Source: CAZEQK01 sp964514395
GTDB lineage: Bacteria > Bacillota > Bacilli > Tepidibacillales > Tepidibacillaceae
Length of the DNA stretch: 38,900 nt
Direction of reading: 5' to 3'
Assembly (NCBI GenBank): GCA_964514395.1
Contig: CAZEQK010000031.1
Coordinates: 1 to 38,900, forward strand
The position numbers and the translations under genes are program-made. The notes below the pieces were generated by a model that was not told the DNA's origin, did no database searches, and was given only the letters and a program-made list of their open reading frames with translations. Shown piece after piece: positions 25,204 to 33,583 of this stretch; within the stretch, counting starts at the first letter, position 1, and every line of letters begins with the position of its first letter.

Positions 25204-25254
25204 ATGGGGTTTCTAAATGAACAATCATACAACAAAAGTGAATACCTTTCTTAG
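25204..25254 (+). CDS. Possible 16-aa leader peptide overlapping the vanZ-like gene
   Basis: The best ribosome site here, GGAGG (25190-25194), is nine bases before ATG 25204. This opens a short frame (MGFLNEQSYNKSEYLS) in a different frame from the gene that starts at 25217. The vanZ-like ATG itself is 22 bases from that site. This may be translational coupling, or the strong site may simply act at a distance. Confidence 0.3.
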   Translation: MGFLNEQSYNKSEYLS

Positions 25255-25735
25255 AATCTGGTTGCCCATGATTCTTTGGGCTAGTCTCATCTTCAGCTTT
25301 TCCAGTCAACCCTATGAAAAACAAGATTTGCGATCCTTTATTAAAGGTCATATTAATGAACAGCGGGCAGAAAAATTTTTTGCTGATATCCATATCAATT
25401 ATGCTGGGAAGGAAATTAATTTAAAGAATAAAGGTGTCGAAGGTGTATTTGAATTTTTTATTCGTAAAGGAGCCCATTTCATTGTCTATATGTTACTTGG
25501 GGTTTTGATACTAAGAGTTTTATTAAGATTGCATCTACCTTTCTATCAAAGGTACATCATTGCTATCATCACTGGTATACTCTATGCAATCTCTGATGAG
25601 TGGCATCAAAGCTTTACAATTCATCGTACTCCTTTGGTAGCAGATGTGATTCTAGATTCCATCGGTGTTCTGATTGGAATAACAATATTTATCATAATGA
25701 AACATTTGATAAAGGGAAAAAGTGGACTTTCCTAG
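25217..25735 (+). CDS. VanZ family membrane protein
   Basis: A 172-aa protein with four hydrophobic segments. The family blocks are visible: an N-terminal helix ending in IFSFSSQP, RKGAHFIVYMLLGVL (about 92-106) and YAISDEWHQSFTIHRT (about 127-142), then DVILDSIGVLIG in the last helix. VanZ of enterococci gives low-level teicoplanin resistance; in most bacteria the role is unknown, probably in the envelope. Only a weak ribosome site (GGGG) precedes the ATG. Single gene, no van cluster around it. Confidence 0.85.
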   Translation: MNNHTTKVNTFLRIWLPMILWASLIFSFSSQPYEKQDLRSFIKGHINEQRAEKFFADIHINYAGKEINLKNKGVEGVFEFFIRKGAHFIVYMLLGVLILRVLLRLHLPFYQRYIIAIITGILYAISDEWHQSFTIHRTPLVADVILDSIGVLIGITIFIIMKHLIKGKSGLS

Positions 25736-25837
25736 GAGATGCTAATAAAATTGGACTTTGACGTCATTATGATTGTGTTATTAAGCTCATCTACATTTAA
25801 ATATGGTAATTGAGCTTCCTGCTATATTAGCAGTTTT

Positions 25838-25869
25838 AAAAAGAACTCTTTTTATGGGTTCTTTTTTTT
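25838..25869 (+). terminator. Terminator between vanZ-like gene and phosphohexomutase
   Basis: AAAAAGAAC pairs with GTTCTTTTT, followed by more T. Confidence 0.75.
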
Positions 25870-25936
25870 GTATAATATAATGGATAGAGTATAATACGGA
25901 TCATAGTATAGATTGATTAATATGGGGTGATACAGG

Positions 25937-27673
25937 GTGAAGGATTTTCAAAATGAATATGAAAAATGGTTAACTTATCAAGGACTACATCCAGACTTGC
26001 TACAGGAGTTAAAGCATATTAAGGAAGAGACAAAGGAAATAGAGGAACGTTTCTATAAGGATCTTGAATTTGGAACGGGTGGTTTACGGGGTATCATTAG
26101 TGCTGGTACAAATCGAATGAACATTTATACGGTTCGTAAGACAACCTTAGGATTAGCAAATTATATCGTTTCACAGGGCGAAAAGGTTAAAAATCGTGGT
26201 GTTGTCATTGCTTATGATTCTAGAAAGTTTTCCTATGAGTTTGCGATGGAAGCAGCAAAGGTTTTGGTTCAACGAGGTGTACTTGTCTACCTATTTGAAG
26301 AACTAAGACCAACTCCTATCCTATCCTTTGCAGTGCGTTATTTAAAAGCATATGCAGGGATAGTGATAACAGCTAGCCATAATCCATCAGAATACAATGG
26401 TTACAAGGTCTACAATCAGGATGGCGGTCAAATTACGGAGGAATTAGCTGGAAATGTTTATCAAGAGATTGAAAAAGTAAGTAATATTCTTGAGATTGAG
26501 GTTGCTGATTTTGATGAAGCGATTGCTAAAGGCAAAATTGTGATGATTGGGGAGGAGGTTGATCAGGCTTATATTGAACAAGTGGAGAAGCTAATTCTAA
26601 ATAAAGAGGTAACGAAGAAGTTAGGGCATGCACTTACCATTATCTATACCCCTTTACATGGAACAGGAAATAAACCAGTAAGGAGGATTTTAACAAAGCT
26701 AGGCTTTCAGAATCTACACATTGTCAAAGAGCAGGAGCTACCAGATCCAGCATTTTCTACAGTCAAAGCACCTAATCCTGAGGAGCCAGAGGTATTTGAC
26801 TTAGCGATTAAGCTAGCAAAGGAGAAAAATGCGGATATTATCATGGCAACGGATCCAGACGCTGATCGACTTGGGGTATTGATAAATATCGCTGGAGAAT
26901 ACGAAGCGTTAAATGGTAATCAATTGGGAGCCTTAATTCTACATTATCTTGCGATTGAGAAAAGTGACAAAGGATTATTAGAGAGCAATGCAACGATTAT
27001 AAAAACGATTGTTACCTCAGAATTAGGGAGTTTGATTGCCAAAAAGTATGGAATTGATACGGTCAATACGCTAACAGGCTTTAAATATATTGGTGAAAAG
27101 ATTAAGGAGTTTAAGGAACGTGGGGATAGGACTTATTTATTTGGCTATGAGGAAAGTTATGGCTATCTAGCAGGTGATTTTGTAAGAGATAAGGATGCGG
27201 TTCAAATCACTGCCATTGTTGCAGAGATGGCTTTAATTTATAAGCAGCAGGGCAAAACTCTCTTTGATGTCTTGGAGGAGATTTATCAGGAGTTTGGTTA
27301 TCATGTAGAGGATTTGGAAGCAATCACTCTAAAGGGAATTGAAGGTAATCAACAAATCAAGCAAATGGTGTCCATCTATAGAGAGCAGCCACCAAAGGAA
27401 ATCAATGGTGTGAAGGTAGAATGGGTGGAGGATTACTTAACCCAGACTAAGTTAAACCTAATAGATGGAAGTAAACTTACCCTTGATTTGCCAAAATCCA
27501 ATGTGATTAAAATGCATTTGTTGGATAAATCCTGGATTACGGTTCGCCCTTCAGGAACCGAACCAAAGATTAAATTCTATTTTGCTACTGTAGCAGATAG
27601 CTTTATTGAGGCTAGTAAGAAGCTAGATCAATTAAAAATAGCTATTCTTAAAAAGGCAGGTATAGCGGAGTAA
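25937..27673 (+). CDS. pgcA: Phosphoglucomutase/phosphomannomutase (PgcA type)
   Basis: A 578-aa alpha-D-phosphohexomutase that moves phosphate between C1 and C6 of glucose or mannose. The four family sites are in order: phosphoserine TASHNPSEYNGYK (Ser147), magnesium loop DPDADRLG (from 306), sugar loop EESYGYL (about 410), and phosphate loop RPSGTEPKIKFY (about 535). Length matches PgcA of Bacillus subtilis, which feeds UDP-glucose synthesis for glycolipid and teichoic acid. Starts at GTG 25937 with GGGGTGA six bases upstream. Single gene with terminators on both sides. The exact substrate preference cannot be read. Confidence 0.92.
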   Translation: MKDFQNEYEKWLTYQGLHPDLLQELKHIKEETKEIEERFYKDLEFGTGGLRGIISAGTNRMNIYTVRKTTLGLANYIVSQGEKVKNRGVVIAYDSRKFSYEFAMEAAKVLVQRGVLVYLFEELRPTPILSFAVRYLKAYAGIVITASHNPSEYNGYKVYNQDGGQITEELAGNVYQEIEKVSNILEIEVADFDEAIAKGKIVMIGEEVDQAYIEQVEKLILNKEVTKKLGHALTIIYTPLHGTGNKPVRRILTKLGFQNLHIVKEQELPDPAFSTVKAPNPEEPEVFDLAIKLAKEKNADIIMATDPDADRLGVLINIAGEYEALNGNQLGALILHYLAIEKSDKGLLESNATIIKTIVTSELGSLIAKKYGIDTVNTLTGFKYIGEKIKEFKERGDRTYLFGYEESYGYLAGDFVRDKDAVQITAIVAEMALIYKQQGKTLFDVLEEIYQEFGYHVEDLEAITLKGIEGNQQIKQMVSIYREQPPKEINGVKVEWVEDYLTQTKLNLIDGSKLTLDLPKSNVIKMHLLDKSWITVRPSGTEPKIKFYFATVADSFIEASKKLDQLKIAILKKAGIAE

Positions 27674-27722
27674 ACATACGATTGATATAAACTCAATGAT
27701 AATAAAGTGAATACAAAGTAAA

Positions 27723-27762
27723 GAAGGAGGCTTATATCTTAAGAGGTATGTCTCCTTTTTTT
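27723..27762 (+). terminator. Terminator after the phosphohexomutase gene
   Basis: AAGGAG and CTCCTT close an imperfect stem with inner ATA/TAT pairing; a T-run follows. Confidence 0.7.
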
Positions 27763-27886
27763 AATACCAATCTGATAAATATGTATATTGTTTCAATCTA
27801 TTAGAGATACGAGAGTTTTTTTTCTGTTTATAATATTTAGAGAACCCTATACAATAGACACATAGTAATGATGAAGGAGGGGCGAT

Positions 27887-29122
27887 ATGAGAATATTACA
27901 TACTGCTGATTGGCATTTGGGGAAAACCCTTGAGGGCAGGGATCGGCAATCGGAGCAAATCCAGGTGATGGATGAAATATGTCAAATTGCAGAGGCAGAG
28001 GCAATTGACCTTGTACTCATTGCTGGGGACATCTATCAAACAGTGAATCCACCTGCTTGGGCGGAGCAGTTATTTTATGAAACCATCCATCGTCTAAGTC
28101 ATCATGGGAAACGAGCTGTGGTTGTGATTTCTGGTAATCATGATCAGCCAGAACGAATCAAGGCAGCTAATCCCCTTGCCGATAAGCAGGGTATCTATTT
28201 GGTCGGTTTACCTAATGATCAATTACATAAAAGCTTGTTTAAGAATAATGGACAGGTCCATACGGTTAATGCTGGATTAGGGTGGCTAGAAATAGTACTT
28301 CCAACGGCGGAAGAAAGCGCATTTATATCAGTGCTACCTTATCCTTCTGAGGCAAGGCTACGACAATTATTTGTCGACAGTGAGGATATTCGGGAGATTA
28401 GGAAGGCTTATTCCAGCTACATATGGAAATGGTTTAATGCACAGAAGTCCTTTATCAGTAAAAATACAGTGAAGCTAGCCATGAGTCATCTATTTGTCAA
28501 AGGAGGAGAAGCTTCAGAATCTGAAGTGGAGATTCAGTTAGGTGGAGCTTATACAGTGGATCCTGCACATTTCCCTGATTTTTATCAATACGTGGCCTTA
28601 GGTCATTTACATCGTGCTCAAAATGTAAAAGGGACCAAAGCTTTCACTAGATATTCTGGATCCCCTTTAGCTTATAGTTTTTCAGAAGCAAATCATAAGA
28701 AATCAGTTACTATCGTTGATGTGAAACCTAACAGTACTGCGGAATGGACAGAGATTCCATTAACAAGTGGGAAAAAGCTAATTCAAAAAAGCATAGTAGA
28801 AGGTGGCATACCAGCATTAGAACGATGGATTGAGAGTGATGGAAATAATCCGATTTGGATTGATCTAGTATTACATGCACCCTACCCGTTGTCCATTGAA
28901 GAGATTCAGCGTATTCGAAAGATGCATGATGGATTTATCAATATTCGTGTGGTGACACCTAAGCTAGATCATATGGAGAAAAGGATAAGCCTATCGGAAA
29001 AGAAGCCAACAGAGCTCTTTACAATGTTCTATCAGCATCGGGCTGGTGCAACACCTAAACAGGAGGTCGTTGATCTTTTTCAAGAGCTTTTCTATGACCT
29101 AAATGAAGGGGAGGAGAACTAG
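27887..29122 (+). CDS. sbcD: SbcD, nuclease subunit of SbcCD
   Basis: A 411-aa Mre11-family nuclease that, with SbcC, cuts hairpin and blocked DNA ends. Metal-binding blocks: ILHTADWHLGKTLEGRDR (about 3-20), LIAGDIYQ, VISGNHDQPER, then MSHLFVKGGEASESE and VALGHLHRAQ. The HTADWHLGK form is the true SbcD type, unlike the HTADLHLDSPYKGL of the YhaO protein earlier. ATG 27887 with GGAGGGG. Only one base separates its stop from the sbcC start, so the two are translated together. Confidence 0.95.
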   Translation: MRILHTADWHLGKTLEGRDRQSEQIQVMDEICQIAEAEAIDLVLIAGDIYQTVNPPAWAEQLFYETIHRLSHHGKRAVVVISGNHDQPERIKAANPLADKQGIYLVGLPNDQLHKSLFKNNGQVHTVNAGLGWLEIVLPTAEESAFISVLPYPSEARLRQLFVDSEDIREIRKAYSSYIWKWFNAQKSFISKNTVKLAMSHLFVKGGEASESEVEIQLGGAYTVDPAHFPDFYQYVALGHLHRAQNVKGTKAFTRYSGSPLAYSFSEANHKKSVTIVDVKPNSTAEWTEIPLTSGKKLIQKSIVEGGIPALERWIESDGNNPIWIDLVLHAPYPLSIEEIQRIRKMHDGFINIRVVTPKLDHMEKRISLSEKKPTELFTMFYQHRAGATPKQEVVDLFQELFYDLNEGEEN

Positions 29123-29123
29123 C

Positions 29124-32100
29124 ATGAGACCTATTTCATTAACCCTTTCAGGACTACATAGCTTTAGAAAAAAACAGGTGATAGATTTTACATTAATTGC
29201 TGACACCGGTGTGTTTGGTATATTCGGTCCAACAGGTAGTGGAAAGTCTACGATTCTCGATGCGATTACCCTTGCACTTTATGGTCGTGTGGAACGAAGT
29301 GATGGTAATCGACTTGGAATTTTAAATCTACAGGAGGATAAATTGCATGTTAAATTCAGCTTTGAATTAGCTTCAAGTCAGGAGTCCGAGCTTTATTATG
29401 TGGAGCGGGTGTATAAGGATAATAAGGAAAACCGAGTTCGATCAGACATAGCAAGACTAGTAAAGATAGAAGATGAGTCAGAAATTGTGCTAGCAGATAA
29501 GGAGAAGGAGGTCACAAAGGAGGTAGAGAATTTAATTGGGCTAACAGATGATGATTTTACACGAGCTGTCGTGTTACCACAGGGTAAGTTTGCGGAGTTT
29601 TTAACCCTAAAAGCAAGTAATCGTAGGGAAATGCTTGAGCGTCTCTTCAATCTCAACCAATATGGAACTAAGCTTCGGGAAAAAGCAAGTAATCGAAAGA
29701 AGGAGCTAGAAAGAAAGCGTGATCAAGTCATTGCAAAGCAGCAGGTTTTAGCGGAAGCCACAAAGGAAGCTTTAGAGCTATTAGCTGAAGAGGTAGAGAA
29801 GGTCACATTAGAAAAAGAAGCGGTGGATAAGCAACAAGCTAGCTTTCTCCAAGCCTATAAGCAATATGAAAAAATTTGGGAAGCCCAAAAGGAATTACAG
29901 GTCATCAAAGAACAGCTAGAAGCATTAAAAAATAAGGAAGAAGAGATCGAGCAGCATAGGGTGAAAAAGGAAAGGGCAATAAAGGCAAATATTGTTTATC
30001 CTATGGTGAAGCAATATAAAGAGCTGAGTCAGCAAATCGAACAATTAAAGAGTAAAGAGGAAGCTCTCTCTTTTACAAAGAACCAAAGTGAAAAAGAACA
30101 AATGCAGAAATCTGAAGCCTTAAAAGCCAATAAGAAAAAATTAGAGGAAGAAATACCAGCGCTAACAAAACGAAAAATCAATCTACAAAGTGCTCTGGAG
30201 CTAGAAGTGAAGAGAAATAAAATCACGGAAGTCATGAGACATATAGAGGGAAAAGAATCCTCACTAAAACCAATCAAGGAAGAGCTTGCTGCTTCAATCG
30301 AAACAATAGAGAAAAAGCAGAAGCAACAGAAAGATGAATTAGCATTGATCAATCAGCAAATCGAAGCCATGACAGTGACAACAGCAGTAAGAAGACAGAT
30401 AGAAAATGCTGTTCAGGTGCGTCTTCGATTACTAGATTTAGATGAAGCACTGGATAATAAAAGGACAGACCTCATCAAGCAAGAGGACAAAATAGCTGAT
30501 TTACAAAAAAAGATGGAAAAAAAAGAAGCGGAGCTAGAAATAGAAAAGGGACAGTTCCTTGAGCTTGAAGTACAAATAGAAAAGCAATTGTCAAATCGAC
30601 CAATGTCAGAGGAAAAATGGCATCAAATAGAAAAGTCTCTATATGAAGCTGAATTAGGAATTCAAAAGCTTTCTGAGATAGCTGATGAAAGAGCTAGCTT
30701 TGAGCATGAGTATAGCTTGCTAGAACAACAACTCAAGAAAATGACAACCGATATCGATAAGGGCAAGGAATGGATAGAGAGAAAGCAGAAGGAATTGGAC
30801 CAAAAAGTAGAGAGGTTGAATCGTTTAATCCAGCTTAAGCAAGCAAACATTGCAGCAGAGCTAGGCAGAGAGTTAGAAGATGGAAAGCCTTGTTTAGTTT
30901 GTGGCTCTACCCATCATCCCACACCTGCAAAGCCAGAAGAAAATCACGAGGTAGAGCAAGAAATCACTAGTATTACCGAGGAAATGAAGGATTTTGAGTC
31001 TTTACTAATGAATCGTAAAATAGAACAAAGGGGACTAGAAAATAGTTTAAGCTTTAAGCGGGAACAATTAGAAAAAGCGAAGCAACAGATAGAGGCAAAG
31101 CAAGCTGAAATGGTAGAAAAGCAGCAGCAATTACCTGAAAACTATCAGCAGAGTAATCAGGAAGAGCTAGCTATATTCATTGCGAAGGATAAAGCAGCAC
31201 ACCTTCAAAATAAAGAACAAATAATTATATGGAATAAGGAGCTAGATAATCTACATGAAAACAAACAAGAAGCAAAGGAGGTTCTAGCAAAGCTTGAACA
31301 GACGAATAGTATATTACTAGCGGAATTAAAAATGCTAAAAGAGGTAAAGAATCGGTTTCAACAGGAAGAAATGAAGCTACTTGCTGATAAGCAGAAGCTA
31401 GAGTCTGAATGGGAGCAGGTAAAGGGAGAGTATGATTTAGAAACAATCCTTGATCGAAAAAAAGAGGTTGAACGATTTGATGAAGAAAGAGAAGGACTAC
31501 AGCAGCAAGCAAAGGCTGTTGAAGAAGTGCTCGCTGAACTAGAGCGCCATCAAAGGGAAAGTAATGAAAAGCTAACCTTAACAACTGAGCAATTAACAGC
31601 CATTACTTTAGAATATAAAAGTGAACAAAAAGGCTATCATGAGGTAGATCAAGAGCTTTTTGATCTTACAAAAGGTAGTTTGGCTAAGGATTTATTGATA
31701 GAGGTAGAAGCAGCCATCAAGAAAATCACAGATGACTATGAAACTAGTGAAAAGGAATATAAAGAAAAGAGTGAAGAGCTAACGAAGATAGTAATGGAGC
31801 TAGGCTCTGCTCAAGCGATTTTAGGGGAACTAAGTAGCCAGTACAAGACTAGTAAAGAGCAACTTGACACGCTATTAATAGCACATCAGTTCAATCATAT
31901 GGAAGAGGTAGAAGAAAAGCTTGTTGATGCAGCAGAACTGGAGCAAATGGAACAAGCAATTAAAGCATATCATGAGAAGAAACATTATTTGAGCGAACAG
32001 GAAAAGCAGCTTAGAACAGAATTAAGTGGTCAAACGATGACTGTGGAAGAATGGCAAGGCTATAATCGACAAAGGCAAGAGCTAGAAGAGAGATTCGAGA

Positions 32101-32717
32101 GACTAAAAGAGACCTTTACTACATTAACTGTAAAATATAGTAAAATGAAGGAGGAATATGAGAATTGGAGGGCATTAGAGAAGGAACGGAAGAAAATACA
32201 GCATCAATTAGATGTAGCATCCGAGCTCTACGATGTCTTAAAGGGTAATTCGTTTGTGGATTATATTGCCCAAGAATATTTAAGAAATGTGGCATTTATT
32301 GCATCTAATAAATTAAGACAGCTTACAAGAAATCGTTATAGTATCGAAGTAGATCGAAATGGTGAGTTTTCTTTAATTGATGAATTAAATGGAAATCTAG
32401 CAAGACCAGTCAAGTCTTTATCAGGTGGAGAGACATTCCTTACCTCCTTGGCCTTAGCCTTAGCTTTGTCCTCACAAATACAATTAAAGGGTGGTAAGAC
32501 CCTAGAGTTTTTCTTCCTTGATGAGGGATTTGGAAGTTTAGATAGTGAACTACTCGATACCGTTATGATGACCCTAGAGAAGCTGCATGCTGGTCATTTG
32601 ACTATTGGCATCATCTCGCACGTGCCAGAATTACAAAGTAGAATTAGTCGCAAGTTGGTCATAACGCCAGCAGATGGGAAAGGAAATGGATCAAGGGTTC
32701 AGATAGAATATTCTTAG
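29124..32717 (+). CDS. sbcC: SbcC, ATPase subunit of SbcCD
   Basis: A 1197-aa Rad50-like protein. Walker A GPTGSGKST at 35-43, the Q-loop region VVLPQGKFAEFL near 155, two long coiled coils, and a zinc hook CLVCG at 590-593 at their tip. The C-terminal lobe has the signature SLSGGETFLTSLALAL, Walker B FFFLDEGFGSLD (Asp near 1133) and the H-loop IISHV. The hook lets two complexes join, in contrast to YhaN, which has a membrane-type hairpin there. The frame could begin at 29103, but GGGGAGGAG before ATG 29124 decides the start. Operon with sbcD; strong terminator after. Confidence 0.95.
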   Translation: MRPISLTLSGLHSFRKKQVIDFTLIADTGVFGIFGPTGSGKSTILDAITLALYGRVERSDGNRLGILNLQEDKLHVKFSFELASSQESELYYVERVYKDNKENRVRSDIARLVKIEDESEIVLADKEKEVTKEVENLIGLTDDDFTRAVVLPQGKFAEFLTLKASNRREMLERLFNLNQYGTKLREKASNRKKELERKRDQVIAKQQVLAEATKEALELLAEEVEKVTLEKEAVDKQQASFLQAYKQYEKIWEAQKELQVIKEQLEALKNKEEEIEQHRVKKERAIKANIVYPMVKQYKELSQQIEQLKSKEEALSFTKNQSEKEQMQKSEALKANKKKLEEEIPALTKRKINLQSALELEVKRNKITEVMRHIEGKESSLKPIKEELAASIETIEKKQKQQKDELALINQQIEAMTVTTAVRRQIENAVQVRLRLLDLDEALDNKRTDLIKQEDKIADLQKKMEKKEAELEIEKGQFLELEVQIEKQLSNRPMSEEKWHQIEKSLYEAELGIQKLSEIADERASFEHEYSLLEQQLKKMTTDIDKGKEWIERKQKELDQKVERLNRLIQLKQANIAAELGRELEDGKPCLVCGSTHHPTPAKPEENHEVEQEITSITEEMKDFESLLMNRKIEQRGLENSLSFKREQLEKAKQQIEAKQAEMVEKQQQLPENYQQSNQEELAIFIAKDKAAHLQNKEQIIIWNKELDNLHENKQEAKEVLAKLEQTNSILLAELKMLKEVKNRFQQEEMKLLADKQKLESEWEQVKGEYDLETILDRKKEVERFDEEREGLQQQAKAVEEVLAELERHQRESNEKLTLTTEQLTAITLEYKSEQKGYHEVDQELFDLTKGSLAKDLLIEVEAAIKKITDDYETSEKEYKEKSEELTKIVMELGSAQAILGELSSQYKTSKEQLDTLLIAHQFNHMEEVEEKLVDAAELEQMEQAIKAYHEKKHYLSEQEKQLRTELSGQTMTVEEWQGYNRQRQELEERFERLKETFTTLTVKYSKMKEEYENWRALEKERKKIQHQLDVASELYDVLKGNSFVDYIAQEYLRNVAFIASNKLRQLTRNRYSIEVDRNGEFSLIDELNGNLARPVKSLSGGETFLTSLALALALSSQIQLKGGKTLEFFFLDEGFGSLDSELLDTVMMTLEKLHAGHLTIGIISHVPELQSRISRKLVITPADGKGNGSRVQIEYS

Positions 32718-32748
32718 AAATTATTGCATAGTATACACGATCATAGAG

Positions 32749-32788
32749 GATTCTTATTGTCATTATGATAATAAGAATCTTTTTTTTT
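32749..32788 (+). terminator. Terminator after sbcC
   Basis: GATTCTTATT and AATAAGAATC form a perfect 10-bp stem, followed by nine T. Confidence 0.92.
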
Positions 32789-32843
32789 ATAAAATAGATT
32801 GTATCAGAATATTTCCTATTTATACAAAATATTACTAAACAAT

Positions 32844-32869
32844 TGAAACCTTCTTTTAGTTTTCTCGTA
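32844..32869 (+). promoter_or_regulatory. Sigma-W promoter of nfeD-floT
   Basis: TGAAAC (32844-32849), exactly 16 bases, CGTA (32866-32869): a full match to the extracytoplasmic sigma-W consensus. The leader to the nfeD start is about 100 bases. The Bacillus subtilis yuaF-floT-yuaI operon is known to be SigW-dependent. Confidence 0.88.
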
Positions 32870-32974
32870 TAAGATTATGACATTGATTTTCCAATTGAAC
32901 TCTAAATAATCTAGTAATTTTCGTCGGGTATGATTTATATTTTCTAATCATAATACTAGTAGAGGTGATGTAAA

Positions 32975-33505
32975 ATGCTTAATATATATTGGAGTTTTTT
33001 GATTTTTGGTATTATTTTTTCTCTTATCATTTTAATCTTTGATGATATCATGGGTCATTTTCTTGATGGTATTTTTGATCTATTTAATATTGACGGATTA
33101 GATTTTATTAATTCAATGGTCATTGTGGGCTTCGTAACAGTATTTGGTGCAGCTGGGGTAATGTTAACAAAGTATACTTTTTTCGCTCCGACTACGATTG
33201 CCATATTTTCAATTTTTATTGCGCTACTTGCTTCGATTGCTGTCTACTTTCTATATGTGAAGCCAATGAAAAACAGTGAGAATTCAATGGCTTATTCCAT
33301 TCAAGAAACGATTGGGAAGATTGGAGAGGTGACAGTACCGGTACCAGCGACAGGATTTGGTGAAGTACTCGTAAAAATAGGGATTTTTAATACCTATCAT
33401 ATTGCTACTAGCTTTGATCAAGAGGATATCCAAACGGGAACAAAAGTGGTTGTGATTGACTTAAAAGATAATGCACTGCTAGTATCCCGTTTTGATGATA
33501 TATAA
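32975..33505 (+). CDS. NfeD-like membrane protein (YuaF type)
   Basis: A 176-aa protein. One N-terminal hydrophobic segment (about 5-24), then two more (about 46-66 and 72-94), then a cytosolic OB-fold domain (about 108-174: IGKIGEVTVPVPATGFGEVLVKIG to the end). This is the short NfeD1b form without the protease part. Such proteins work beside flotillin in membrane microdomains and affect membrane fluidity. AGAGGTGATG ribosome site before ATG 32975. First gene of the operon with floT, 78 bases upstream of it, under the sigma-W promoter. Confidence 0.85.
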   Translation: MLNIYWSFLIFGIIFSLIILIFDDIMGHFLDGIFDLFNIDGLDFINSMVIVGFVTVFGAAGVMLTKYTFFAPTTIAIFSIFIALLASIAVYFLYVKPMKNSENSMAYSIQETIGKIGEVTVPVPATGFGEVLVKIGIFNTYHIATSFDQEDIQTGTKVVVIDLKDNALLVSRFDDI

Positions 33506-33521
33506 TATCCAGATTCTTATT

Positions 33522-33540
33522 TCCCACTTACTAAGTGGGA
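33522..33540 (+). other. Short intercistronic hairpin between nfeD and floT
   Basis: TCCCACTT-ACT-AAGTGGGA, a perfect 8-bp stem with a three-base loop and no T-run. It may adjust relative expression or mark an RNA processing point. Confidence 0.5.
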
Positions 33541-33583
33541 GCTTTAGAAGATTTTGGGAAAATTTATTAGGGGAGGTAAAAAA

